Source of the DNA: Bdellovibrionales bacterium
GTDB lineage: Bacteria; Bdellovibrionota; Bdellovibrionia; Bdellovibrionales; JAMPXM01
Direction of reading: 5' to 3'
Length of the DNA stretch: 39,977 nt
NCBI GenBank assembly: GCA_005808505.1
Contig: SYLX01000174.1
Span: 1 to 39,977 of the forward strand
The notes below the pieces were generated by a model. The model saw nothing but the letters and a program-made list of their open reading frames with translations. It had not been told where the DNA came from and did no database searches. A program made the position numbers and the translations under genes. This document shows positions 26,001-32,420 of this stretch, in pieces. The stretch's first letter is position 1. The number at the start of each line of letters is the position of its first letter.

Positions 26001-26198
26001 CGGATCGATGAGTTCTGCTTCCACCACTTCGGGAGAAGCACCGTCGTAGTTCACCGAGATACTGATCACCGGGAAGTCGACATCAGGCATCTGGCTGACG
26101 CCGAGGCGATTGAAACAAATCGCGCCGAAGATGATCAGTGCGGACATGAGAACCCAAGCAAACACCGGACGCTTGATGGAAATCGCGATTAAATTCAT
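23055..26198 (-). CDS. RND efflux transporter, HAE-1 (AcrB/MexF-like) type
   Basis: 1047 residues, the normal length of an AcrB-type inner-membrane pump. It opens with the canonical N-terminal helix (MNLIAISIKRPVFAWVLMSA). TM4 contains VVDDAIMLLENIV, the paired Asp of the HAE-1 proton relay, rather than the pattern of CzcA/CusA heavy-metal pumps. Two duplicated halves with porter/docking regions in between (about 45-335 and 560-860) complete the fold. It exports hydrophobic or amphiphilic compounds in trimeric form with an outer-membrane channel and normally an adaptor. Its ATG shares one base with the stop of the TolC-like gene (TAATG). No adaptor gene is in the operon. Confidence 0.93.
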   Translation of the reverse strand: MNLIAISIKRPVFAWVLMSALIIFGAICFNRLGVSQMPDVDFPVISISVNYDGASPEVVEAELIDPIEQNLLSIEGIEEMRSSVRQGSGNVTLNFDINRDVDVALQEVQTALSSVRYPLNVDPPVIRKRNPEESPIMFIGISTDRPITEALAWSETFLLDQFRFLPGIGEVSVGSFSVRNLRVWPDPEKLRKADMTVSDLLNAIKAQHLESSAGQFSNTKQEFRVRWMGEATTPEELGNIRILRRGGQVIQDRVYRLKDVADVENGLSDVRTIARIDGKNAISISIQKQRGGNEVALAQAVRAQVEKLQSTIPKDYKMQVNVDFTLPTAAVVHTSQEKLIVAGLVTIVICFLFLGSFSAAINILFSIPTSIVGTFIVLYFSGFTLNLFTLLALTLAISIVVDDAIMLLENIVRHHHMGKNAAQAAYDGAMEILPAATAATLAVVAVFAPVIFMSGITGKFFFQFGVTMSAAVLLSLLEAVTITPMRSAAFLALSPKPSRFEQYLERLFEKIAGIYQDLLGFTLRWSKSVVALSIVIFIVSLILVKGLRQEFVPQQDQNFIALNAQLPPGSSLEASYKKALEIEELLKKNKNVARFFTSVGGGLGASSVNQISFPITLVPREEREVTHVQVMSELRKELSQVQGVRISMRDNSARGLTTGRQNPVSFNLRGPDLDILREKAEVIMKRLNEEGLTQDLDTDFKLGLPELLIRPDRDAMASRGVSIQSVAETLNATVAGLRQSQITDDGRRYDIRVKLRDEQVRSPKDIQMIDVRNDFGLRVPLSELVNFDEQKTFQSITRVNRQRAIGVFGNVAAGKGQGQVLQRAEDIAREILPEGYSFSLDGSSAGLAESFRSLSVALILGIVVAYMILAVQFNSFVHPISILAALPFSLTGALLVLWMFNVSLNLFSFIGLIVLMGIAKKNSILLVEFTNHVRAEGEKNLTTAILKACPIRLRPILMTSVATVAAAAPLIFGNSIGQETRTPMGLTIVGGTIVSTFFTLFVVPCLYKLLAFFESKKKIDLDVGGALKATAASMAPPAIARGGLTHD

Positions 26199-27676
26199 TA
26201 AACACCGTCCTGTTGGCGCGTGAAGACACGCGCGCGACTTTCCGCTTTGCGGAGATTGCTCAGAATTCGCGCTAGCTCAACTTTGGAATTAGCAGCATCG
26301 ATCTCGAACGTAATGAGCTGAAAAACGGTCGTGCGCCCTAGACGGTAGCGATTTCGCTCAGCCGCAACTTTTCTTTCTTGAAAATCGGCGAGCCGATTGG
26401 CTTCCTCGGCTTGTTTCTTCAACGAATCGATTTCGCGATTCAGATCGGACCAGCCGACGATCGAAAGTCGCTCTTGAGCGCGAGCTTCTAACGACCTCGA
26501 TTCTGCGTTCAATCTTGCGGCCCGCCTTTGATCTTCTTTGAGACCCGAATCGAGATCCATCGAGAAAAGGACGCCGATGCGTGTTGATGAAAACTCGGGA
26601 TCGCGCGCACGGTCCCAAGCGGCACCAAACCGCTCATCGCGACCGTTTTGACCGTGAGACACGTAGGCATCAAGTTTTGGTTGAAGATTTTCGTCAACGC
26701 GCGAAGCTTCAGCCGATGCTTGCTCCGCTAGAAAGCGCGAGGAGAGTGAATCTAAGCGGAAAGGAATTGACGTTCCCGAGGAGGACGCAAGGAGTGAATC
26801 GAGTGGTCGAATCACTTCCATTGATTTCAGGTCGATTTTCCATGCCTCGGGATTTTGATTCGGAATCAATTGCCGAAACCGATTGCGCAAGGATTCGATC
26901 CGGTTTCTCACCGAAATGAGCTCGAGTTGACGATTGCTGGTTAAAGCCTGCGCCTGAAGAAGATCGGCAGACTCCGCTACTGATCGACGTACGCGATCGC
27001 GTGTCCACCGCTCGACTTGCTCACTTTTTTCGATATTACCTTGGCGAATCTCTTCCTCACGAAGAGCGAGAGCTAAATCCCAATAGGCACTTTCGAGTTC
27101 CACTAAAAGATTCTGCCGCTGGAAGAGAGTTGTCAGCGTCCGGCTCTGCAGCTCGGCACGCTCAGCCTCGCGACGAAGCGAGGTCGAACGGCCAAATCCA
27201 TCTCGCCAAAGCGACTGCGAAAGCTTGAGTTCCCACTCACCAATGTTTCGTTCTCCCGTCGCGCCCAAATCAGTGACTTCACTTCCCACGGACAGACCAA
27301 GCTGCGTCCCGGTAGAAAAAAGTTTGCTCAATGAAGCATCGATGAGCTTTGTGCGAAACCGTTGGGTCGGCGTGAGGGTATCGCGTTGATCACGCGCATC
27401 TGCGACCTCGGCATCTAGACGCCAGGATAAGGCGAGATCACGGCCCGATATTTCCGACGTGATGGCCTCAATCGTTTTCTCATTGGCTTGCAACGTTTCG
27501 GAATTCTGCCGCGCCAAAGAAATCACATCCTCGACGCTCAAAACTTGTGCCTCGGCCATCTGCGGGCCCGCGATGGCGATTAGGCCGCTCAATAAAAGAA
27601 GGCTCGTAAGAGAGAGGCCGCCTCGTCGTGTCTCTATTGGCTGGATCTCGACTTGTTGGGAGGATAGAGCTTTCAT
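26198..27676 (-). CDS. TolC-family outer-membrane efflux channel
   Basis: 492 residues. A signal-like hydrophobic stretch at about 24-43 (SLLLLSGLIAIAGPQMAEAQ) follows a hydrophilic N-terminal extension. The mature part begins LSVEDVISLARQNSETLQAN, the first long helix of the channel repeat. Two such repeats of paired coiled helices are visible, the second around RVDENLQPKLDAYVSHGQNG through LEARAQERLSIVGWS. It provides the outer-membrane exit for the RND pump encoded next. The ATG has AGGAG four bases upstream. It is the first gene of the five-gene operon. The upstream region (27677-28069) should carry the promoter. Confidence 0.88.
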   Translation of the reverse strand: MKALSSQQVEIQPIETRRGGLSLTSLLLLSGLIAIAGPQMAEAQVLSVEDVISLARQNSETLQANEKTIEAITSEISGRDLALSWRLDAEVADARDQRDTLTPTQRFRTKLIDASLSKLFSTGTQLGLSVGSEVTDLGATGERNIGEWELKLSQSLWRDGFGRSTSLRREAERAELQSRTLTTLFQRQNLLVELESAYWDLALALREEEIRQGNIEKSEQVERWTRDRVRRSVAESADLLQAQALTSNRQLELISVRNRIESLRNRFRQLIPNQNPEAWKIDLKSMEVIRPLDSLLASSSGTSIPFRLDSLSSRFLAEQASAEASRVDENLQPKLDAYVSHGQNGRDERFGAAWDRARDPEFSSTRIGVLFSMDLDSGLKEDQRRAARLNAESRSLEARAQERLSIVGWSDLNREIDSLKKQAEEANRLADFQERKVAAERNRYRLGRTTVFQLITFEIDAANSKVELARILSNLRKAESRARVFTRQQDGV

Positions 27677-28069
27677 TCAACTCCTCGGACGTAATATGAA
27701 AGATGAAGCTTCCGGAAATTCACTTTCTCTCTATCTCTTTTTGAGACACTCGAATTGAACAATCCACACTCCTGGACATAGAGCCGGCATGGAAGGTCGC
27801 CTTTTAATGCCTAGCTCGAAAGCGAACTCCGACAGTAAGACGAACCGAACGCGCGGTTGGTTCAATCAAAAAAACTTTTAACTCTCGTTCGATTTTGTCC
27901 AGGAGGAGATGCTGCTACGATCAGCGCGGTTGTCTACGCCTCTTTCTTTGCCTCACTCATGAACATCGTTTGAATTGGGCGTTCTCTTCTTATGGAGATC
28001 CCTTCAAGTGAGACCCAATCGAGTTGCAGACATGTAAATCTGAATCCTCTACCGAGAGAGGAGTTTCGA
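27677..28069. promoter_or_regulatory. 393-bp divergent intergenic region
   Basis: This holds the promoters of the efflux operon (minus) and the SDR gene (plus). On the minus strand GGAAGC and CGTCCG occur 16 bases apart just upstream of the TolC-like start, superficially like an ECF-type promoter, but they lie too close to the ribosome site to serve as one. A 17-codon plus-strand frame at 27909 follows AGGAGG by only two bases. No reliable promoter or hairpin terminator was found. Confidence 0.35.
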
Positions 28070-28876
28070 ATGGAACAAAATCAGAACGCTACATCCCGTC
28101 CTCTAGCTTTGATCACCGGTGCCTCAAGCGGTATCGGTTACGAGCTTGCAAAAGTCTTCGCGATGGAAGGATACGACCTTCTTGTAACGGCTGAAGACGA
28201 TGCCATCACGCGCATCACGCCAGAGTTCGAAGAAATCGGTGTCCAAGTCGAGTGCGTGCTTGCGGATCTCGCCACTTACGAAGGAGTTGAAGATCTCTAC
28301 GGTGCCTTGAAAAAAATGGGGCGGCGCCTCGACGTCGTTGCAATTAACGCTGGCGTCGGTGTCGGCGGAGATTTCGCGCGCGAAACGGCGCTCGAAGATG
28401 AACTCAATTTAATTCAGTTGAACGTCACTTCAAGCGTTCACCTTGCCAAACGAATCGTCAAAGATATGGTCGCTCAAGGCCACGGTCGCATTCTCTTTAC
28501 CTCATCGATCGCAGCGACCATGCCTGCGCCCTTTGAAGCCGTCTATGGTGCATCGAAAGCGTTTTTACTTTCCTTCTCTGAGGCGCTTCGCAACGAACTC
28601 AAAGATTCAGGCATCATCGTAACGGCGCTCATGCCGGGTCCCACGGAAACCAACTTCTTTCACCGCGCCGGCATGGACGACACGAAAGTGGGCCAAAGTA
28701 AAAAAGATGATCCGGCTGAAGTTGCTCGCCAAGGCTATGAGGCGCTGATGGCCGGCAAGGATCATGTTGTCGCGGGCTCGATGACGAATTGGCTCCATGC
28801 GGCAGCTGCAAAAGTTCTTCCCGAAACGGTTAAAGCAACGGCGCATCGTAGGCTTTCTGAAAAAGCCTCACATTAA
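28070..28876 (+). CDS. short-chain dehydrogenase/reductase (SDR, classical)
   Basis: 268 residues from the ATG at 28070, which has GAGGAG seven bases upstream; an in-frame reading upstream to 27992 is not needed. Cofactor motif TGASSGIG at residues 15-22, NAG at 95-97, catalytic Ser in ILFTSSIA, Tyr/Lys in YGASKAF (Y-x-x-x-K). These are the complete classical SDR elements with NAD(P) binding. The substrate is unknown; the C-terminal part includes an MDDTKVGQSKKDDP insertion and TNWLHAAAAKVLP, resembling the ketoreductase-like SDRs often annotated by family only. It acts in the cytoplasm. No co-directed partner gene is close. Confidence 0.9.
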   Translation: MEQNQNATSRPLALITGASSGIGYELAKVFAMEGYDLLVTAEDDAITRITPEFEEIGVQVECVLADLATYEGVEDLYGALKKMGRRLDVVAINAGVGVGGDFARETALEDELNLIQLNVTSSVHLAKRIVKDMVAQGHGRILFTSSIAATMPAPFEAVYGASKAFLLSFSEALRNELKDSGIIVTALMPGPTETNFFHRAGMDDTKVGQSKKDDPAEVARQGYEALMAGKDHVVAGSMTNWLHAAAAKVLPETVKATAHRRLSEKASH

Positions 28877-28890
28877 CTGTATTCGGAAAA

Positions 28891-28910
28891 GCAGAGACGT
28901 TCGTTTCTGC
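28891..28910 (+). terminator. short stem-loop after the SDR gene
   Basis: Stem GCAGAGAC / GTTTCTGC (8 bp with one G-U pair) and loop GTTC, 14 nt past the SDR stop. No U-tract follows, so a factor-independent terminator is doubtful. Confidence 0.3.
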
Positions 28911-29014
28911 CTCAGCATTCTGGAGTCGCGGGTTGAACTGGAACGACGTCGATCCGCGATTTTTCTAACTGAGTCTTTTTGCCTGTTCAACTGCAATTAA
29001 TTCGTTTCTGCGCA

Positions 29015-29033
29015 AAGGTGCCAGGCACCCTCC
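29015..29033. repeat. GGTGCCAGGCACC palindrome (REP-like)
   Basis: A 13-nt perfect palindrome around one base (GGTGCC-A-GGCACC) about 55 nt upstream of the next gene. I recall this exact palindrome as a dispersed repeat near REP-associated transposases in several genomes; only one copy occurs in this window, so its repeat status here is an inference. Confidence 0.4.
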
Positions 29034-29083
29034 TTGCTATCTCCATCTTCGTGAGCCCTTGTGGCTAAGCCGAGGAGGTTGCA

Positions 29084-29584
29084 ATGGAAATTCTCGATAG
29101 ACTTCAGGCAGATCTCGATGCCCTCCGCGAACTCGTCATCGAGCTGAAATTAACGAATGAAAATACCGCCGAGGAGGCGAACGCGTTCACGGCGCTCGTC
29201 TCGCTCGTCCAAAAGCAAAGCGACGCTCAAGAGCAGCTCTTTGATTCGCTCTACGGCCGTTCGGCGAAACTCGATGAAGTTTTGGCGATTCACCGCGAAC
29301 GTGCCTCCGGTGCACGTGAAGTTGAAAAGATGATCGAATGTTGCACGAACAGAGTGACATGGAGAGCGAGCGTGAACGTGTACTGTGAATTACTTGAAAT
29401 GCAAATCTGGCAGGAAACCCGTGAACTGCTGCCGACAATTTTCGACGAGCTGACAACTAAAGAACGCGTTCGTCTCGGTGAACAGTACGAGCGTGCACGT
29501 GGATTCGACATGGAGGCGCATGAACGCCCTCGTCGAATTAACTGGGAAAAACTTTGGAAAGCCGTCATCAATCAGGCTGGCTAA
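29084..29584 (+). CDS. hemerythrin-like four-helix protein lacking metal ligands (putative)
   Basis: 166 residues, cytosolic, almost entirely helical. GGAGG lies five bases before the ATG. The layout follows short bacterial hemerythrins: helix 1 (MEILDRLQADLDALRELVIE), helix 2 (LVSLVQKQSDAQEQLFDSLY), helix 3 (VLAIHRERASGAREVEKM) and helix 4 (LLEMQIWQETRELLPTIFDE), with the LLPxIxDEL ending typical of the fold. In hemerythrins helix 1 has H, helix 2 H-x-x-x-E, helix 3 H and helix 4 H-x-x-x-x-E/D. Here only His in helix 3 and Glu in helix 4 remain; the others are D, Q and Q. A ~25-residue Arg/Trp-rich tail follows. The resemblance is by pattern; function is unknown. Confidence 0.55.
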   Translation: MEILDRLQADLDALRELVIELKLTNENTAEEANAFTALVSLVQKQSDAQEQLFDSLYGRSAKLDEVLAIHRERASGAREVEKMIECCTNRVTWRASVNVYCELLEMQIWQETRELLPTIFDELTTKERVRLGEQYERARGFDMEAHERPRRINWEKLWKAVINQAG

Positions 29585-29628
29585 GCACTCTCATTGGACT
29601 GCTCGTTGAAATGATCGAAGAGAGTCGG

Positions 29629-29654
29629 CGCGGAACTCGATGTTCCGCGTTTTT
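29629..29654 (+). terminator. rho-independent terminator
   Basis: CGCGGAAC / GTTCCGCG, an 8-bp perfect stem with loop TCGAT, directly followed by TTTTT. It is about 45 nt past the stop of the 29084 gene and ends that transcript. Confidence 0.9.
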
Positions 29655-29834
29655 CCTTTCGGGCGCCAAAGCTTGCGCACCGTCGACAAGATCACCAGTT
29701 AGAATCGGAACTACTCAAGCGTTAAAGTCTCTACTCCCCTCCTCATTCTCAATACTTACCATCACGCACGTAATTTTTTAGAAAACGGACTTCTTCTTGC
29801 ACACGTCTGAACGGGCTCAAACCCGGAGGCACGT

Positions 29835-30356
29835 ATGTTGAAGTTCTTGAGTTTAGTCGCAACTCTCTGCTTAACCCTTTCGATCGCGACAAATGCACAA
29901 GCGCGAAAGCCTTATCCCGAAGAAGTCGAATCACCCTACGCTGTGAAATACGCGCCCGGCACGATCGTGGTGAGCGCGAGTAAAAAAGAACTGCACCTCA
30001 TTCTCAGTGGAAATTACGCCCGACGCTACCATGTCGCGGTCCCCAAGACCGGCAAGCAATGGAGCGGTGAGGCTTACGTTGACGGGAAACACGTCAAACC
30101 AGCTTGGGCTCCTCCGAAGGAAGTTAAACGCGACAATCCGAATATTCCTGACTACATCCCGGGCGGGGATCCCTCCAATCCGATGGGTGCCGCGGCGTTG
30201 ACGCTTGATCGCGACGAACTCGCGATTCACGGCACAAACCGTCCTGACTCGATCGGAAAGGCGGCTTCCTACGGCTGCATCCGTATGTACAACGAAGATA
30301 TCAATGACCTCTTTGGCCGAGTGGATGTCGGCACGCGCGTCGTGATGGTGAAGTGA
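29835..30356 (+). CDS. L,D-transpeptidase (YkuD domain)
   Basis: 173 residues with a signal peptide (MLKFLSLVATLCLTLSIATN, cleavage near AQA) and GGAGG five bases before the ATG. The YkuD domain spans about 42-172. The active-site block is HGTNRPDSIGKAASYGCIRM, with H132 and the catalytic C148 (S-x-G-C-x-R). The enzyme makes 3-3 peptidoglycan cross-links or attaches outer-membrane lipoproteins to the wall in the periplasm. The protein is short, close to the minimal domain, with no peptidoglycan-binding LysM module. It lies alone between a terminator and the lipoprotein gene. Confidence 0.93.
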   Translation: MLKFLSLVATLCLTLSIATNAQARKPYPEEVESPYAVKYAPGTIVVSASKKELHLILSGNYARRYHVAVPKTGKQWSGEAYVDGKHVKPAWAPPKEVKRDNPNIPDYIPGGDPSNPMGAAALTLDRDELAIHGTNRPDSIGKAASYGCIRMYNEDINDLFGRVDVGTRVVMVK

Positions 30357-30529
30357 GTTTGAATCGGATCCCAAGAGTTTTGGCGGCCGTCGTCGGCGAC
30401 CAAAACTTCGACAGTCCTGAAAAAGACCCAAGCTCGATGCCCCTGAAATCGGAATAAACCACAGCTTGAGATGGCATCGCGCTTGTAATGTTCCACCGAC
30501 GACAGAACCCCTTTGCCCTGGAGTAGATT

Positions 30530-31018
30530 GTGAAATTAAAAGCAGTAGCTGCACTATTTATGGTTTTCGGGCTCAGCCTGATCGCTTGCGGAAAAAAAGA
30601 TGAAGGCGGCGCACCCGCGTGCCCTCCGGCTCACCTCTCGTCACCTGCGTTCGGTACGTGCGTGGCTCAAGGACAATGTCCTCAAGGTCTCGTGCAAAAC
30701 CCGCAACAGCCGAGCATGTGCGCGGATCCACTGACGGGTCAATCCGTAATGGAACAGCGCTGTGGATCTGGCTTCTTCTTAACGGCGCATGGTTGTTACC
30801 AACAAGGTCCGTGTAATCCCGGACAAGCCCTTCGCGGAGACGTTTGCGTAAACGTCGTCAGCACCGGTAGCTACGGCGGGTACGGCAACGGATACAACAC
30901 GGGTTACGGAAACGGGTACAACACTTATCCCCAACTCCAAACGAACCCCTACGGATACCAGAATCAGTTCGGCTACGGTACGTACGCAAATCCCTACTAC
31001 GGCTACCGCGGTTATTGA
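30530..31018 (+). CDS. Cys-rich lipoprotein with Gly/Tyr/Asn repeat tail
   Basis: 162 residues from a GTG start with GGAG six bases upstream. Lipobox SLIAC sets the lipid Cys at residue 20 (IACGKKDEG). A Cys/Pro domain (about 30-110) has three C-x-x-G or C-P/N-x-G turns: QCPQGLVQNP, RCGSGFFLTA, PCNPGQALRG. The tail (about 112-162) is made of Gly, Tyr and Asn. It contains an exact tandem 8-residue unit (GYGNGYNT, see the repeat entry) and several GY or YG pairs, so it is probably disordered or surface-adhesive. Probably outer-membrane attached. No family recognised. Confidence 0.75.
   Translation: MKLKAVAALFMVFGLSLIACGKKDEGGAPACPPAHLSSPAFGTCVAQGQCPQGLVQNPQQPSMCADPLTGQSVMEQRCGSGFFLTAHGCYQQGPCNPGQALRGDVCVNVVSTGSYGGYGNGYNTGYGNGYNTYPQLQTNPYGYQNQFGYGTYANPYYGYRGY
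30878..30925 (+). repeat. tandem 24-bp repeat inside the lipoprotein gene
   Basis: Two in-frame copies of a 24-nt unit encoding G-Y-G-N-G-Y-N-T, 30878-30901 and 30902-30925. The codons differ at several third positions (for example GGC/GGA, GGA/GGG), so this is an old duplication and not a slippage product. Confidence 0.75.
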
Positions 31019-31048
31019 TCCTACGCTGATTCGATCGCTGCAAAGGGT

Positions 31049-31081
31049 AATCAAGCTCCGTCATCACGGCGGAGCTTGATT
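31049..31081 (+). terminator. long GC-moderate hairpin after the lipoprotein gene
   Basis: Perfect 12-bp inverted repeat AATCAAGCTCCG / CGGAGCTTGATT with a 9-nt loop, about 31 nt past the lipoprotein stop. No T-tract follows (TGAGTAGC), so it may be a factor-dependent terminator or a 3'-end stabiliser. Confidence 0.5.
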
Positions 31082-31241
31082 GAGTAGCGACGCGTTCCGC
31101 ACTTGGTCATTTTGTTTCTTCAGCAACTCTTCACCACACCATCTCCACGACTTTCGCGTGGGCACCTTTATGATTTTCTGTTGAACGTTGGCTTCGTCAG
31201 AATGCGCCACGTTCCCAACGAAACGAAAGGATGCTCAATTT

Positions 31242-31520
31242 ATGGATAACGATGCGATGAAAGGCCTCAACCAATCGCCGAATGAAACCCCCGAAGCGAT
31301 TCGCAGCGCAAAGAAAAACACGCACCTTGATGAAAAGCAGAGTTCAAACGTCGATCAGTCTTCTCAGGAACAGGCGTCGCAAAACGATGATCAAAACGTC
31401 TCCGCTTCGGCCCACGACTTTAGCGAAAACTCCGCACGACCCTCGAATGCTCCCGGCGAGCGAGATGAAATCGGCGTGCCTCCGGGACGAGAGAACCGAG
31501 TCGAAGCCGAGCGTGATTAG
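31242..31520 (+). CDS. short disordered hydrophilic protein
   Basis: 92 residues. ATG 31242 was chosen over 31188 because AAAGGA lies about 11 bases upstream and the shorter form begins MDNDAMKGLNQ. Composition is dominated by Ser, Asn, Gln, Glu, Asp and Arg, with no hydrophobic core, no cysteine and no signal. Disorder is the obvious prediction. It resembles the 35438 product in character (not in detailed sequence). Function is unknown; hydrophilin-like stress roles are only a guess. The coding case rests on the ribosome site and frame integrity. Confidence 0.6.
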   Translation: MDNDAMKGLNQSPNETPEAIRSAKKNTHLDEKQSSNVDQSSQEQASQNDDQNVSASAHDFSENSARPSNAPGERDEIGVPPGRENRVEAERD

Positions 31521-31699
31521 CTGATCCGAACGACCGAACAAACGACGTTGGGCGCGTCTGTCAAAAATTCTAACGGGCGCGCTGATCCCAGCGGTGTTTT
31601 ATAAGAGCTGAGCGCCCTATCGACGTGGCACCAAATGTGAATACTCAGGGCATGCAATCACAAACCAGATAGTTCCGATCTGGTCGATGGAGATTTGAC

Positions 31700-32392
31700 A
31701 TGTTCTCTCTCACGATGATTCGTACGTTTGCTCTTGGCGTGGCACTAGCTCTCGGATTTGCTGGGCAAACGGTCTTCGCAGGTGGCGCTAGCTGCGTTGA
31801 TCTTTTGACACGACAGCCTCTCACGCTGGTCACCGAGCCCATCACGAAGATCGGTTCACAGCTGATTATCGAGCTTCGGAATGATCCTTTGGAAGTTTCA
31901 AAAACTGAACTGAGGGCTCCGACGTATTCTCTGAAATCGATCCACCACTACCTTTACCGCGGACCAATATCGGTAAAAGCGCGCGAGCCTTTCATTACAC
32001 GTTACTACATCCCCCGCGCTGATTTACAGCGCGCCATGAAGCCCGGCATGATCTATACGTTCGCCCTCATGCGCGATAGCTTTAGGCTGAGCCCATTTGA
32101 TGGGACGGCGGTGAGCAACTTTTTATCCAAACACGTTTTGTTGACGTCGCACCAAGACACCGTCTACGCGGCCGAAATCGGAATGGACTCTAAAGGTGAG
32201 TTTCACGTTTCGCGGGCTTCGGGAACCTATAAGCCAAGCGCCGATGGCCTTCAGAAGTTTGTCGAAGCGATGCGGATTGAATTTCCAGACTACATCTTCC
32301 ATGCGCACGATTCTTTCACGCCCATGGATCAAATCCTGATGGAAGTTGAGAAAACACGCGGGAGCCTACAGGTCGAAGCGCAAGCTTCCTGA
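31700..32392 (+). CDS. exported protein of unknown function
   Basis: 230 residues with a signal-like N-terminus (MIRTFALGVALALGFAGQTVFAGG, cleavage near VFA) and GGAG nine bases before the ATG. A longer MFSLT lead is included in the ATG reading. The C-terminal third has RASGTYKPSADGLQKFVEAM (174-193) and HAHDSFTP. The S/G-x-Y-x-P plus following helix recalls a motif I have seen in some calmodulin-binding/effector-type proteins, but the match is too weak to name a family. No cysteine beyond the one in ASCVDLL. It runs towards the convergent hybrid-kinase gene with a 28-bp gap. Confidence 0.7.
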   Translation: MFSLTMIRTFALGVALALGFAGQTVFAGGASCVDLLTRQPLTLVTEPITKIGSQLIIELRNDPLEVSKTELRAPTYSLKSIHHYLYRGPISVKAREPFITRYYIPRADLQRAMKPGMIYTFALMRDSFRLSPFDGTAVSNFLSKHVLLTSHQDTVYAAEIGMDSKGEFHVSRASGTYKPSADGLQKFVEAMRIEFPDYIFHAHDSFTPMDQILMEVEKTRGSLQVEAQAS

Positions 32393-32420
32393 TTCAACGC
32401 TCGCGATCTTGCAAGTCGAA

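Noticed and set aside
27670..27720. ECF-type promoter (GGAAGC, 16-bp spacer, CGTCCG) in front of the TolC-like gene, implying self-regulation
   Set aside because: The -10-like part lies so close to the ribosome site and start codon that the transcript would begin within the ribosome site.
27909..27962. 17-codon plus-strand leader-peptide candidate before the SDR gene
   Set aside because: AGGAGG is only two bases from the ATG and no attenuator structure is present.
30377..30406. GTTTTGG / CCAAAAC stem after the L,D-transpeptidase gene
   Set aside because: Seven base pairs around a 16-nt loop and no U-tract; too weak to call a terminator.
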